Shown: positions 17,689 to 25,473, counted from the stretch's first letter. The stretch is 35,198 bases of DNA from an uncultured Collinsella sp. (GCA_959602875.1 CAUGVQ010000008.1:1-35198); one strand, 5' to 3'. Numbers and translations: made by a program. Notes: generated from the sequence alone by a model not told the origin.

Positions 17689-17710
17689 GAGAAATAAGCA
17701 ACCATTTCTC
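17689..17710. promoter_or_regulatory. Inverted repeat between flavin reductase and flavodoxin-like genes
   Basis: GAGAAAT (17689-17695) and ATTTCTC (17704-17710) are perfect arms around an 8-nt spacer. On the - strand the centre reads GGTTGCTTAT, sharing the core TTGCTTAT with the two LysR-type elements at 14.3 and 19.4 kb. It may be an operator for the flavodoxin-like gene; a terminator is less likely because no T-run follows. Confidence 0.35.
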
Positions 17711-17730
17711 CTACAAACGCATGCTAGAGC

Positions 17731-18270
17731 TCAAGCAAAACTCAGACAATCGGCGATCTTCTCGCCGCAGGCCAGATAGGTGTATGTGGGCATCTCAAAG
17801 AGCACGGGGCGGAGCGCCTCGATGTCGATCTTGCCGTCCTCGGTCAGGACAGCATCGTCCGCATAAGTACCCGCGATGGAGCAGATGAAGTTCTCAAAGC
17901 GGTCTATCTCGTAGATATCCTCAACACGGCACTCCATGGATAGCTTGGCGTCGTTGATGAGCGGAGCGCCTGCCTCGCCAGCAGTCCAGGTGAAGGCATC
18001 GGCCTTGCTCTGGCGTACACCGCTTACACTGCCGCAGAAGTCCGCGCGGTCAAGCCAGCTCTCGTCCACTACGTTAACGGACAACACGCCCGCCTTCTTG
18101 ATACAGCCGTTGATAAAGTGCGCGCTCGCGAGGCTCACCATGATCTTGCTATGACTTGGGATGCCCGTGTGCGCTACGAGCGTCCACGTAGGTTCGTTGC
18201 CGTTCATAGCGCCCACCACCACGACGGGCGTGGGATAGAGGGCGAGCTTGGGTCCAATGTTTTTCTTCAC
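17731..18270 (-). CDS. Flavin reductase-like family protein
   Basis: This 179-residue protein has the split-barrel FMN-binding fold of the flavin reductase-like / flavoredoxin family. It has TPVVVVGAMNGNEPTWTLVAHTG near the N-terminus (about 13-35), KIMVSLASAHFINGCIKKAGVLSVNVV (about 42-68) and the LSMECRVEDIYEID strand (about 113-126) that closes the barrel. Members bind FMN and pass electrons from NAD(P)H or redox proteins. The start is a GTG at 18270 behind AAGGGA; the longer open frame upstream is the antisense-like shadow of the aldo-keto reductase. Located between the aldo-keto reductase and flavodoxin-like genes, all on one strand, suggesting a redox unit. Confidence 0.86.
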   Translation of the reverse strand: MKKNIGPKLALYPTPVVVVGAMNGNEPTWTLVAHTGIPSHSKIMVSLASAHFINGCIKKAGVLSVNVVDESWLDRADFCGSVSGVRQSKADAFTWTAGEAGAPLINDAKLSMECRVEDIYEIDRFENFICSIAGTYADDAVLTEDGKIDIEALRPVLFEMPTYTYLACGEKIADCLSFA

Positions 18271-18334
18271 ACGGGTCCCTTCTCGATTCAGGCAATGCGC
18301 CCAGCGGAATAGATGGAGTGAGCCCCTCAGGCCC

Positions 18335-19351
18335 CTATTTCTTGTTAGGATCGGTCGTGCCGGCAAGCACCTTCTCACCGGGACGCGCCACGGGCCCCAC
18401 AAGCTCGTGAGCGCGGTACGGCTCCTCCAGGTAGGCAACCTCGTCGGCGGTGAGCACCACGTCGAGCGCCGCCACCGCATCATCCACGCGCTCGAGCTTG
18501 GAGCAGCCCACAATAGGCGCCTCCACGCCATGTGCCCACAACCAGGCGAGCGCCACCCGCGCCATCGGCACGCCGCGCTTCTCGGCGACCTCTGCCACGC
18601 GGGCGATGATCTGCATGTCGTTCTCACGCGCTGCGTCGTACTTGTTGCGCATGGTAGCGTCGGTAGTGGAGCGCTTAGAGTCGGAGTTCCACGTCGACCG
18701 GCACAGATGCCCCGATGCCAGAGGCGAATACGGCGTGAGCGCCATGTCAAACTGACGACACAAGGGAATCATCTCGCGCTCGTCCTCGCGGTAGAGCAGA
18801 TTGTAGTGGCACTGCATGCTCGTGAACTTTGTCCACCCGTTCTGTTCGGCCACCACCTGCATGTTGTGGAGCTGATAGGCATACATCTCACTCGCTCCAA
18901 GGGCGCGCACCTTACCGGCGCGCACGAGCGCGTCAAGCGCCTCCATCGTCTCCTCGATGGGCGTTGTGTAGTCAAAGCGGTGGATGATGTAGAGATCGAG
19001 GTAGTCGGTTCCTAAACGTTTGAGCGTACCGTCGATCTCGCGCTCGATGGCCTCGCGCGAGAGGCGTCCCTCGTTGAAATAAACCTTGCTCGCGAGCACC
19101 ACATCCTCGCGTGGGACACCGAGCTCGCGCAAAGCCGCACCAATGTATTCCTCGCTCGTGCCAAACGCGTAGGTATTGGCCGTATCGATGAAGTTAACAC
19201 CCTGGTCGAGCGCCCGCTTGATAACCGCACGTGTCTCATCAGGCCCGATAGTCCACTGATGGAAATCGGGAGATGCCTTACCAAAGCTCATGCCTCCGAG
19301 GCAGACCTTCGACACTTTGATACCGGAATGTCCCAGCGTTGCGTACTGCAT
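18335..19351 (-). CDS. Aldo/keto reductase
   Basis: This 338-residue TIM-barrel NADPH-dependent oxidoreductase belongs to the voltage-channel beta / YajO-like AKR class. The catalytic tetrad is visible: Asp56 and Tyr61 in DTANTYAFG, Lys89 in LASKVYF, and His124 in YIIHRFD. The C-terminal coenzyme site includes VGCSKLERVDDAVAALD. It reduces aldehydes or ketones in the cytoplasm; the natural substrate is not predictable. The ATG at 19351 is chosen because the barrel begins at once (MQYATLGHSG) and GAGAGG stands 8 bp upstream. Its promoter region carries the second copy of the 33-bp LysR-type element, 95 bp upstream. Confidence 0.93.
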   Translation of the reverse strand: MQYATLGHSGIKVSKVCLGGMSFGKASPDFHQWTIGPDETRAVIKRALDQGVNFIDTANTYAFGTSEEYIGAALRELGVPREDVVLASKVYFNEGRLSREAIEREIDGTLKRLGTDYLDLYIIHRFDYTTPIEETMEALDALVRAGKVRALGASEMYAYQLHNMQVVAEQNGWTKFTSMQCHYNLLYREDEREMIPLCRQFDMALTPYSPLASGHLCRSTWNSDSKRSTTDATMRNKYDAARENDMQIIARVAEVAEKRGVPMARVALAWLWAHGVEAPIVGCSKLERVDDAVAALDVVLTADEVAYLEEPYRAHELVGPVARPGEKVLAGTTDPNKK

Positions 19352-19445
19352 ACTGAAAGCCTCTCTACCCATGCCGAACATGGCAAAACGCGTCGCACAT
19401 CCGGCAACCCTTCTGTATAGCTCCACTTTGCACTAACGTGTTTAT

Positions 19446-19478
19446 AATTACTATTGCTTATGTCTTATATTGTGATAT
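19446..19478. promoter_or_regulatory. LysR-type operator/promoter region, copy 2
   Basis: This 33-bp segment differs from 14323-14355 at only two positions and lies in the same orientation relative to the - strand gene it precedes. Both copies centre on ATTGCTTATGT. The left inverted-repeat arm GCAATA present in copy 1 is not kept here. It probably controls the aldo-keto reductase. Confidence 0.65.
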
Positions 19479-19612
19479 TCGTTCTTCCTATAGTTATCTC
19501 TACAACTCCTCGAAGCGATATCGTCGATTTGGCGGATGGGCGAACACCGGCATGAACTCCGCTGCTCATCTACGAAGATCTACAACGCTTCGTGAATTAT
19601 CACGTCTAACTG

Positions 19613-19657
19613 TTTAACATCAGTAGAAGTCGGATAGAATACGATTTGAAGTCAAAT
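19613..19657 (+). promoter_or_regulatory. Toxin-antitoxin promoter and operator
   Basis: TTTAAC (19613-19618), a 16-bp spacer and TAGAAT (19635-19640) form a plausible promoter. It is followed at once by the palindrome ATTTGAAGTCAAAT (19644-19657; 6-bp arms, 2-bp centre) at the expected transcription start. This fits autorepression by a RelB-type antitoxin. Confidence 0.55.
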
Positions 19658-19674
19658 GCATGTGAGGTGTAATC

Positions 19675-19935
19675 ATGACAGCTAGCACTATTCCTCTTGG
19701 CAATCGAGTTGACAGCAATCTTAAACGCGCGTTCGATGCAACGGCAGAGGAGCTCGGCTTGAGCTCGACCTCTGCCCTCACCGTGTTCATGAAACGATTT
19801 GTAGATGAGGGTGGTTTCCCCTTTGACGTGCGCAAGCGTATCCCCAGCGAAGAGGAATTCTCCTCTGAAATGGATGCGCGCTATCGCGCCATGCGAAGCG
19901 GCAAGGAATCCGAGCACGGTCTCATCGAGGTTTAG
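19675..19935 (+). CDS. RelB/DinJ-family antitoxin
   Basis: This 86-residue antitoxin starts with a ribbon-helix-helix domain (about 5-48: IPLGNRVDSNLKRAFDATAE, then LGLSSTSALTVFMKRFVDEGGFPF) as in RelB/DinJ. A charged, probably flexible C-terminal tail for toxin wrapping ends in HGLIEV. It would bind the palindrome at 19644-19657 and neutralise the toxin encoded 2 bp downstream. TGAGGTG precedes the ATG at 19675. The pairing of a DinJ-type antitoxin with a YoeB-type toxin is common. Confidence 0.9.
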   Translation: MTASTIPLGNRVDSNLKRAFDATAEELGLSSTSALTVFMKRFVDEGGFPFDVRKRIPSEEEFSSEMDARYRAMRSGKESEHGLIEV

Positions 19936-19937
19936 CC

Positions 19938-20207
19938 ATGCCATATCTTTGGGATGACCACGCGTGGGATGATTACCAATATTGGATGACGCAAGACAAA
20001 AAGACGCTTCGCCGCATCAACGCATTGCTTAAAGACATCGCTCGAACCGGCGGGACGGAAGCCGGTATGGGAAAATCCGGGCTGCTCAGGCATTCCGCCG
20101 AGGGCTTGAGCAGCGTCCGCATAGATGCCAAGAACCGCCTTGTCTACAAGGTAGACGGAGATGTGGTCCGTGTCATATCATGCCGCGGACATTACCACGA
20201 CCACTAG
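19938..20207 (+). CDS. YoeB/Txe-family toxin, divergent active site
   Basis: This 89-residue protein follows the YoeB/Txe pattern: WDDHAWDDYQYWMTQDKKTLRRIN (5-28), then GMGKSGLLRH (43-52), RIDAKNRLVY (61-70) and the C-terminal CRGHYHDH. YoeB toxins are ribosome-dependent mRNA endonucleases. By alignment with E. coli YoeB from memory, Arg59, Arg65, His83 and Tyr84 are present as Arg61, Arg67, His85 and Tyr86. The catalytic Glu46 (in KPE) is replaced by Gly48, and the Trp-Ser-Arg-Arg segment reads SSVR. Activity may therefore be reduced or altered. Two bp after the antitoxin gene; one operon. Confidence 0.88.
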   Translation: MPYLWDDHAWDDYQYWMTQDKKTLRRINALLKDIARTGGTEAGMGKSGLLRHSAEGLSSVRIDAKNRLVYKVDGDVVRVISCRGHYHDH

Positions 20208-20293
20208 GGTTTGCCTCAAGCCTTGTCTCATCTTTACTGCGAGCAACCTAGCTGAAAAACCCACGAGGCAACCGCCGCACGAAGAGGCATCTC

Positions 20294-20626
20294 CTACTTT
20301 CTGATGAACGCTTGGTCGTGATCGGGCAGGCCCGCCTCGTCAGTGACGTAGCGCTCGGCCGTCATATGCAGGTCGTACTTGTCGCGCAGCTCGGCGACCT
20401 TCGCCATCATGGGCGAGGCATGGTGGACGTCGATCGCCTCCTGGTTCTCCCACGCGTCGATCAGAAGGATCGTCTCGGGATCGTCGAGCGGCTGGAAATA
20501 ACGGTAGCGGATGTTGCCCGCCTCGGCACGAATGGCATCGGCCGTGCCGGACGACTCCATCTCCTCGGCGAACTTGCGCGCCGCACCGTTTTCGCCCGTG
20601 TAATACAGATTCACTGTGATAGCCAT
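20294..20626 (-). CDS. Antibiotic biosynthesis monooxygenase-like protein
   Basis: This 110-residue protein is a small ferredoxin-like-fold protein of the ABM / YgiN quinol monooxygenase family. It has an N-terminal beta strand ITVNLYYTGENGAARKF, a central RYRYFQPLDDPETILLIDAWEN and the HHASPMMAKVAEL helix. These cofactor-free dimers oxidise quinols or protect against them, but many have no known substrate. Two adjacent ATGs exist; the second (20626) is better spaced from AGGAGG. It is monocistronic, facing the toxin gene convergently, with the decayed acetyltransferase gene upstream on the same strand. Confidence 0.85.
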   Translation of the reverse strand: MAITVNLYYTGENGAARKFAEEMESSGTADAIRAEAGNIRYRYFQPLDDPETILLIDAWENQEAIDVHHASPMMAKVAELRDKYDLHMTAERYVTDEAGLPDHDQAFIRK

Positions 20627-20704
20627 CATGCCCTCCTTGTCCCGACCAGCACCGCGCTGCCCGGTACAGACCTCAAACCGCAGGTCTACTGCTCTTTGGT
20701 TTTC

Positions 20705-21040
20705 TTATTCCCCCTCGCCCGAAGGCAAAACCCCGTCGCCGTCAAGCGGCTCGAGTTCGCGAATCACGCGCGCGCTGTCTTGAATGGTGCAGTTGCCATT
20801 GATAAAGACGTCGTGACCAATGCTTGTGTGTTTGCCGTAGAGAAAGCTCGTGGGCGATTGCACGGTCACGTTCTCACCGCAGCTACCGAGCATCTCGCGC
20901 AGAATCTCGCCGCGGCGGGTGGGTGCCTTCTCCGCATTGTAGGCGGCGAGCAGCTCTCGTGTACGGGCAAGCACCCCTTGAATCTCTGGATCCGTGTAGT
21001 CGTATTCAAGCCCTACCAACAGCTTCTCATGTTAGGTCAT
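20705..21040 (-). pseudogene. Maltose O-acetyltransferase-like gene, nonsense and internally deleted
   Basis: The frame reads like the N-terminal part of the Maa/NodL acetyltransferase family: EKLLVGLEYDYTDPEI, then LLAAYNAEKA and FLYGKHTSIGHDVFINGNCTIQD. The natural ATG at 21040 is followed two codons later by TAA (21032-21034), probably a CAA-to-TAA change; translation could only restart weakly at TTG 21019. After TIQD it jumps straight to SARVIREL, which matches the usual C-terminal tail (PARVIREL). The left-handed beta-helix with the catalytic histidine, roughly 80-90 residues, is missing. Both lesions make a functional enzyme unlikely. No ribosome site of note. Confidence 0.75.
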
Positions 21041-21096
21041 CACGAATCACTCCCAAAGCTAGGTTATCCTTGTCTGTAATTTACGCTACGCTACGT

Positions 21097-21162
21097 TACT
21101 TGTGAAGTAGTTTTCCTACTTTAATTGTCTTATTTGCACTTTTGAGATACTTTTGATACTAT
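21097..21162 (+). promoter_or_regulatory. TetR gene promoter with upstream palindromes
   Basis: TTGCAC (21134-21139), a 17-bp spacer and TACTAT (21157-21162) form a good sigma-70-type promoter. Just upstream are two overlapping inverted repeats: TACTTGTGAAGTA (21097-21109), and AAGTAG (21105-21110) with CTACTT (21116-21121). They are candidate operators for the TetR protein encoded downstream. Confidence 0.5.
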
Positions 21163-21203
21163 TCCGACCAAAGGATACGTATACACGGAGGAACTGACCA
21201 TAT

Positions 21204-21845
21204 ATGGCAGAATTTGTCCGCGCGCGCAGCGACGAGCAAAAAGAGCAACGCCTGTCAGAAATCAAGCAGGTTACCCGCAATCTTTTTAGCGAGCTCTCCT
21301 ATCACGAGATAACACTCGCCGCCATTGCCGAGCGCCTCGGCTGGTCGCGCGCCGCACTCTATAAGTACGTCACGTCCAAAGAGGACATCTTCTTGGAGCT
21401 CACGAGCGACGCCATGGAGGCGTACCAAAACGATCTGCTCACGGTCTATCCGGCGGGCTCCACGTTCTCCCCAGCCGTGCTCGCAGAGGTCTGGTGCGAG
21501 CAGGTAGTTGCCCACCGCGATTACTTCCGCTACGGCGATCTTCTTATGACCATCATCGAGACCAACTGCACGCTCGAGCGCCTCGCCGCCTTCAAGGCGC
21601 GCTACTACACAGGCCAAGATGCCCTCGCCGCGCGCTTTGCCGAGAACCTCGGCTGCGACCCCACCCGTATGGCGCAGATGCTCTATGCCGTGTACTGCCA
21701 TGCCGTTGGCATCGCCGGCTGGTGCCAGGAGAACCCCCGCGTGGCAGAGGCCATCGAGCTTGCCGGGCTTGAGCGCCGCACGGTGGACTTCCGTTCTGAG
21801 ATGCGCGATTTCATAGGGATGTGCCTCGCCCACTACACGGCCTAA
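21204..21845 (+). CDS. TetR-family transcriptional regulator
   Basis: This 213-residue TetR regulator has an N-terminal helix-turn-helix (about 14-60; ITLAAIAERLGWSRAALYKYVTSKEDIF is the diagnostic segment, split around residues 36-63). A helical ligand/dimerisation domain with several Trp, Cys and His residues follows. GGAGGA is rather far (11 bp) from the ATG at 21204, suggesting modest translation. It precedes the metallo-beta-lactamase-fold / phosphatase pair on the same strand by 122 bp and may regulate them and itself. The ligand is unknown. Confidence 0.92.
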   Translation: MAEFVRARSDEQKEQRLSEIKQVTRNLFSELSYHEITLAAIAERLGWSRAALYKYVTSKEDIFLELTSDAMEAYQNDLLTVYPAGSTFSPAVLAEVWCEQVVAHRDYFRYGDLLMTIIETNCTLERLAAFKARYYTGQDALAARFAENLGCDPTRMAQMLYAVYCHAVGIAGWCQENPRVAEAIELAGLERRTVDFRSEMRDFIGMCLAHYTA

Positions 21846-21865
21846 CTCCCACGTTCTGCGGGTAG

Positions 21866-21882
21866 CGCGCGGCGGCCGCGCG
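21866..21882 (+). terminator. GC-rich hairpin after the TetR gene
   Basis: CGCGCGG and CCGCGCG form a 7-bp stem with a 3-nt loop 20 bp past the TetR stop codon. No U-tract follows, so it could be an attenuator-like structure rather than a terminator. Confidence 0.3.
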
Positions 21883-21967
21883 ACGCCGCCCGCTGCCATA
21901 ACAATCTATATCACCACTCGAGAGCCCCACAGCTCCCGCACCCTCTCCCCTACCGAAAGGAGCCACC

Positions 21968-22822
21968 ATGGCCGACCACGCACCAACCGCCCGCATCCCT
22001 AACACCAACCCCGCCTCGACCGTCGTCACCAACGAGCGTGGTCAGGCCGTACCCACAGGCACCGTACCTGTTGCGGCAGGCGCCTTTGGCCCGCAAGATA
22101 CAACCACCGTCACGTGGCTCGGCGGCGCCGGGCTTCTTATCAACGCCCGCGGCACCACGCTTATGATCGATCCTGTGCTCGAGGGCTTTGACATGCCCGT
22201 TGTGTTTGAGGCGCCCATCGCCCCGGCAGACGTTCCCGCCCTCGACGCGGTGCTCATCACCCACATAGACAACGACCATTTCAGCCGCCCCACCTGCCAC
22301 GACATCGCAGGCGTCTGCCCGGCCTACCATGCACCCGCCTATGTGGCCGAGGTGGCGCGCGAAGAGGGGCTCCCCGGCATCGGGCACAACATCGGCGAGA
22401 CGTTCACCGTGGGCAGCCTGACCTGCCGCCTCACCCCGGCGTGGCACAACTGGCAAAACGAGTCCAAAAAGTGGGCGTACCGCGTCTGGCAGCGCGAGGA
22501 CTACTGCGGCTACTGGATGGACACGCCCGATGGCGCCATCTGGCTGCCGGGTGACTCCAAGCTGTTACCCGAGCATCTGGAGATGCCCGAGCCCAAAATG
22601 ATCTTGCTCGACTTCTCGGACAACGAGTGGCACATCACGTTCGAAGGCGCCGTTAAACTTGCGAACACCTACCCCAACGCGCAGCTCCTCTGCATCCACT
22701 GGGGCACGGTGGACGCGCCCGACTGGCCCACTTTCAACGGTGACCCGCGCGCCCTAGCTGCCGCCGTCGTAAACCCCGAACGCGTACTGGCGCCGCTGCC
22801 CGGCGAGGCGGTGACCCTGTAA
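21968..22822 (+). CDS. Metallo-beta-lactamase-fold hydrolase (UlaG-like) with altered metal motif
   Basis: This 284-residue protein has the MBL fold of the UlaG / L-ascorbate lactonase-like branch. After a 44-residue polar lead, VTWLGGAGLLINARGTTLMIDP starts the first beta-sheet. The metal motif reads H99-I-D101-N-D103-H104, so the usual HxHxDH has Asp in place of the second His. Later motifs WHNWQ (about 158), PGDSKLL (about 195) and IHWGT (about 238) supply the remaining ligands. The substrate is unknown. AAAGGAGCC precedes the ATG at 21968. Its TAA overlaps the ATG of the phosphatase gene (TAATG), indicating coupling. Confidence 0.88.
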   Translation: MADHAPTARIPNTNPASTVVTNERGQAVPTGTVPVAAGAFGPQDTTTVTWLGGAGLLINARGTTLMIDPVLEGFDMPVVFEAPIAPADVPALDAVLITHIDNDHFSRPTCHDIAGVCPAYHAPAYVAEVAREEGLPGIGHNIGETFTVGSLTCRLTPAWHNWQNESKKWAYRVWQREDYCGYWMDTPDGAIWLPGDSKLLPEHLEMPEPKMILLDFSDNEWHITFEGAVKLANTYPNAQLLCIHWGTVDAPDWPTFNGDPRALAAAVVNPERVLAPLPGEAVTL

Positions 22823-23442
22823 TGAAAACGCTTTACCTAACACGTCATGGCGAGACCATGTTCAACCGTCAGCACCGCATCCAGGGCTGGTGCGACTCGC
22901 CCCTCACCGAGCGCGGACGCGACCAAGCGCGCGAAATGGGCGCGATCCTGCGCGAGCGCGGTGTGAGCTTTGACACGGCGGTGTGCTCGACAGCTGAGCG
23001 CACGAGCGATACGTTCGAGCTTTTGCTCGGTGCCCTCGGCCAGCCGCTTACCTACAGGCGCCTCAAGGGCCTGCGCGAGATGTTCTACGGCGATCTCGAA
23101 GCGCAACAAGACTTTCTTGCCGAGAACGACCCCGAGGCTTGCCGGACCTACTACCTGCAGTTTGGCGGTGAGTCGTCCGATACGGTACGCGACCGCATGG
23201 TGGCAACGCTCACCGATATCATGCGCGTACCTGGGCACGACTGCGTGCTCGCCGTGGGCCATGGTGGCGCCAACTTCAACTTCCTGCGCGCCGTGACCGA
23301 CCCTATGCCCATCCTCAAAGCGGGCTGGGGCAATCTCACCACCTGCGTCTACACCTTTGACGAGACACGGGCCAGCGAGCTGCCCATTGGGCAGGACGCC
23401 GGCCCGTGGAGCCTGGTTGACGTTATACGTCTGCCTAAATAA
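22822..23442 (+). CDS. Histidine phosphatase (phosphoglycerate mutase-like)
   Basis: This 206-residue histidine phosphatase superfamily protein has the catalytic TRHGET motif with His9. RIQGWCDSPLTERGRDQA follows (19-36), and the second histidine is in VGHGG near residue 149. The pattern matches cobalamin/GpmB-type phosphatases rather than true glycolytic mutase, which has longer inserts. The likely role is dephosphorylation of a small metabolite in the cytoplasm. Start codon overlaps the stop of the upstream MBL gene. A hairpin follows 9 bp past the stop codon. Confidence 0.92.
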   Translation: MKTLYLTRHGETMFNRQHRIQGWCDSPLTERGRDQAREMGAILRERGVSFDTAVCSTAERTSDTFELLLGALGQPLTYRRLKGLREMFYGDLEAQQDFLAENDPEACRTYYLQFGGESSDTVRDRMVATLTDIMRVPGHDCVLAVGHGGANFNFLRAVTDPMPILKAGWGNLTTCVYTFDETRASELPIGQDAGPWSLVDVIRLPK

Positions 23443-23450
23443 GGCTGATT

Positions 23451-23476
23451 GCGCCGGCACGCTTATGTGTCGGCGC
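23451..23476 (+). terminator. Hairpin between convergent phosphatase and permease genes
   Basis: A 10-bp stem (23451-23460 with 23467-23476, one mismatch or wobble) closes a 6-nt loop. It lies 9 bp after the phosphatase stop and covers the last codons of the convergent permease gene. U-tracts are poor on both strands. Confidence 0.5.
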
Positions 23477-24839
23477 CCGCCTCCGCCTCTTCCTCCTCAC
23501 GCGGAAGCAAGAAGTTTGCCACCACCGCTACCACAAAGGCGATGGCGATGCAGTTGCTGCCAAAAATGGACTGCACAATGGGCGGAAACGCCGCAAAGAT
23601 GCCCTGTACCTGCGTAAAGCCAATACCGGCAGAGAGCGCGAGCGCCGCGATGGTGATGTTTCGCTGCGTAAAGCCCGCCTCGGCGATCATCTGGGCGCCC
23701 GAGAGCACGATGTTGCCAAACATCATGACCGTGCAGCCGCCGAGCACCGCCTCGGGAAGCGAGTTGAAAACCGCCGCGACCGCGGGCACAAAGGCCGCAA
23801 GGATAAGAATCGCACCGCCGCAGGCAATGACGCGGCGGTTGACAACGCGCGTCATGGCAACAAGACCAACGTTCTGCGCAAACGAGGTAATGGGCAGACA
23901 GCCAAAGAGGCCCGCAACCGAAGAGACGACGCCGTCCGCCGTGATGGCGCCCGACATCTCGCGGTCGGTAGGCGTACGGTCAAAGCCCACCTTGGTAAGC
24001 GCGGTGGTGTTGCCCATAACCTCGACGGAGCTCACAAGGTAGAGCAGTCCGAGCGAGATAATCGCACCAAGATCAAACTCCGGCGCAAAGGGCATGAACT
24101 GCGGGATGGAGATGGGTGCGAGCCCCGAGAACGCGCTCAGGTCAACCTTGCCGAGTGCAAGCGCTGCCACGTAGCCCACCACAAGACCGAAGAGGACCGA
24201 GAGCTGCTTTTTGGTTCCCTTGGCGAGGCACTGAAAGGCAAGGCAGCTCACGAGCGAGATGGTCGCGAGCAAAAGGTTCTGCCAGCTGCCAAAGTCCTCG
24301 GAACCCGAACCGCCGCCAAACGACTCCGCTCCCACCGAGAGGAGCGAAAAGCCAATAGAGGTCACTACCACGGCAGACACGATCGGCGGCACAAAGCGGC
24401 GCCAGTAGCGCACCGTAAGGCCAAGCGCACCCTCAATAAGGCCACCGACGATGATGGCGCCGACCGCGACGTTGTACCCTTGGGCGGCAACAATGGCAAC
24501 GACCGCCGAGACGTACGTGAAGCTGATGCCCGTCACAATGGGCAGCGCGCCGCCCACGCGCCACAGGGGAAAGAGCTGAACCATCGTGCCGAGGCCCGCC
24601 ATAAGCAGAGCGTTTTGGATGAGCGCTGCGGACTGCGACGCATCCATACCTGCCGCCGCGGCAACGATAAAGATGGGTGCGAGGTTTGCCACAAACATGG
24701 CAAGCACATGCTGAAGGCCATACGGGAAGCCCTGCGCAATTGAGATCTTGGCGTAGAAGTCACCGAGCGCCGCCGCCATGCTAGCAGCGCCGTCCGCACC
24801 GGTCGCCGCGCCCTTGGGGCGCTTGTCCTCGGCCGCCAT
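23463..24839 (-). CDS. Xanthine/uracil permease (NCS2 family)
   Basis: This 458-residue nucleobase:cation symporter-2 protein has about 12-14 membrane helices. It shows YGLQHVLAMFVANLAPIF near 41-58 and the TM8-10 region with VSSVEVMGNTTALTKVGFDR, a family hallmark. GCLPITSFAQNVGLVAMTRVVNRR follows, comparable to the NCS2 signature. In context with xpt it probably imports xanthine. The ATG at 24839 overlaps the xpt stop by one base (TAATG), giving translational coupling. The N-terminal tail is charged and the C-terminus acidic (EEEEAEAGADT). Confidence 0.93.
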   Translation of the reverse strand: MAAEDKRPKGAATGADGAASMAAALGDFYAKISIAQGFPYGLQHVLAMFVANLAPIFIVAAAAGMDASQSAALIQNALLMAGLGTMVQLFPLWRVGGALPIVTGISFTYVSAVVAIVAAQGYNVAVGAIIVGGLIEGALGLTVRYWRRFVPPIVSAVVVTSIGFSLLSVGAESFGGGSGSEDFGSWQNLLLATISLVSCLAFQCLAKGTKKQLSVLFGLVVGYVAALALGKVDLSAFSGLAPISIPQFMPFAPEFDLGAIISLGLLYLVSSVEVMGNTTALTKVGFDRTPTDREMSGAITADGVVSSVAGLFGCLPITSFAQNVGLVAMTRVVNRRVIACGGAILILAAFVPAVAAVFNSLPEAVLGGCTVMMFGNIVLSGAQMIAEAGFTQRNITIAALALSAGIGFTQVQGIFAAFPPIVQSIFGSNCIAIAFVVAVVANFLLPREEEEAEAGADT

Positions 24840-25417
24840 TAGCGGAACTCAATCTCGCCGGTCGCGGGATCCATTGCGTCGACAATGGCGAGCGACTGCA
24901 GATCATAGCCGCGCTCGCGCAGGCTCGCGCCGCCCTCTTGGAAGCCCTTTTCGATGGCGATGCCAATGCCCTCAACAATCGCCCCGGCAGCCTCGCAGAT
25001 CTCGATGAGGCCGTTCAGCGCACAGCCGTTGGCAAGGAAGTCGTCAATAAGGAGCACGTGCTCGCCGGCGTTTAAGAACTTCTTGGCCACGATCACGTGG
25101 AAGTCCTTCTGCTTGGTGAACGAGTGGATGGAGGTCGCATACTGCTCGCCATCGAGATTGATGGACTGATACTTCTTGGCAAACACCACGGGAACGTTGT
25201 TGAAGTGGTGCGCTGCCACACAGGCGATGCCAATACCCGACGCCTCGATGGTCAAGATCTTGTCAACGGGCTTGCCGGCGAACAGGCGCGCCCACTCCTC
25301 GCCCATGCGGTCGAACAGTTCAACATCGCACTGGTGGTTGAGAAACGCGTCGACTTTGAGGACGTTGCCCTCTTTAACGGTGCCAAAGCGGCGGATGTAC
25401 TCCTCGAGCTCCTTCAT
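24839..25417 (-). CDS. xpt: Xanthine phosphoribosyltransferase
   Basis: This 192-residue enzyme converts xanthine and PRPP to XMP, feeding GMP synthesis. It has the characteristic Xpt N-terminus (KVDAFLNHQCDVELF), the TIEASGIGIA substrate loop (56-65), AKKYQSINLDG (80-90) and the PRPP-binding motif LIDDFLANG (123-131). AGAGG precedes the ATG at 25417. It forms an operon with the permease downstream, as in Firmicutes xpt-pbuX, but no purine riboswitch is visible in the short leader. Instead a perfect 17-bp palindrome covers the promoter. Confidence 0.95.
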   Translation of the reverse strand: MKELEEYIRRFGTVKEGNVLKVDAFLNHQCDVELFDRMGEEWARLFAGKPVDKILTIEASGIGIACVAAHHFNNVPVVFAKKYQSINLDGEQYATSIHSFTKQKDFHVIVAKKFLNAGEHVLLIDDFLANGCALNGLIEICEAAGAIVEGIGIAIEKGFQEGGASLRERGYDLQSLAIVDAMDPATGEIEFR

Positions 25418-25473
25418 GCAGCCTCTTCTCGTCGGCGCCCGGCACGAGCGACAGGCGCGGTGTACCTGCTGTG

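Larger units (their letters stand above)
19352..19674. other. Intergenic region between aldo-keto reductase and toxin-antitoxin genes
   Basis: This 323-bp gap contains the aldo-keto reductase leader (19352 to about 19440), the 33-bp element at 19446-19478, an unremarkable stretch from 19479 to about 19610, and the toxin-antitoxin promoter and operator at 19613-19657. No further gene is visible. Confidence 0.6.
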
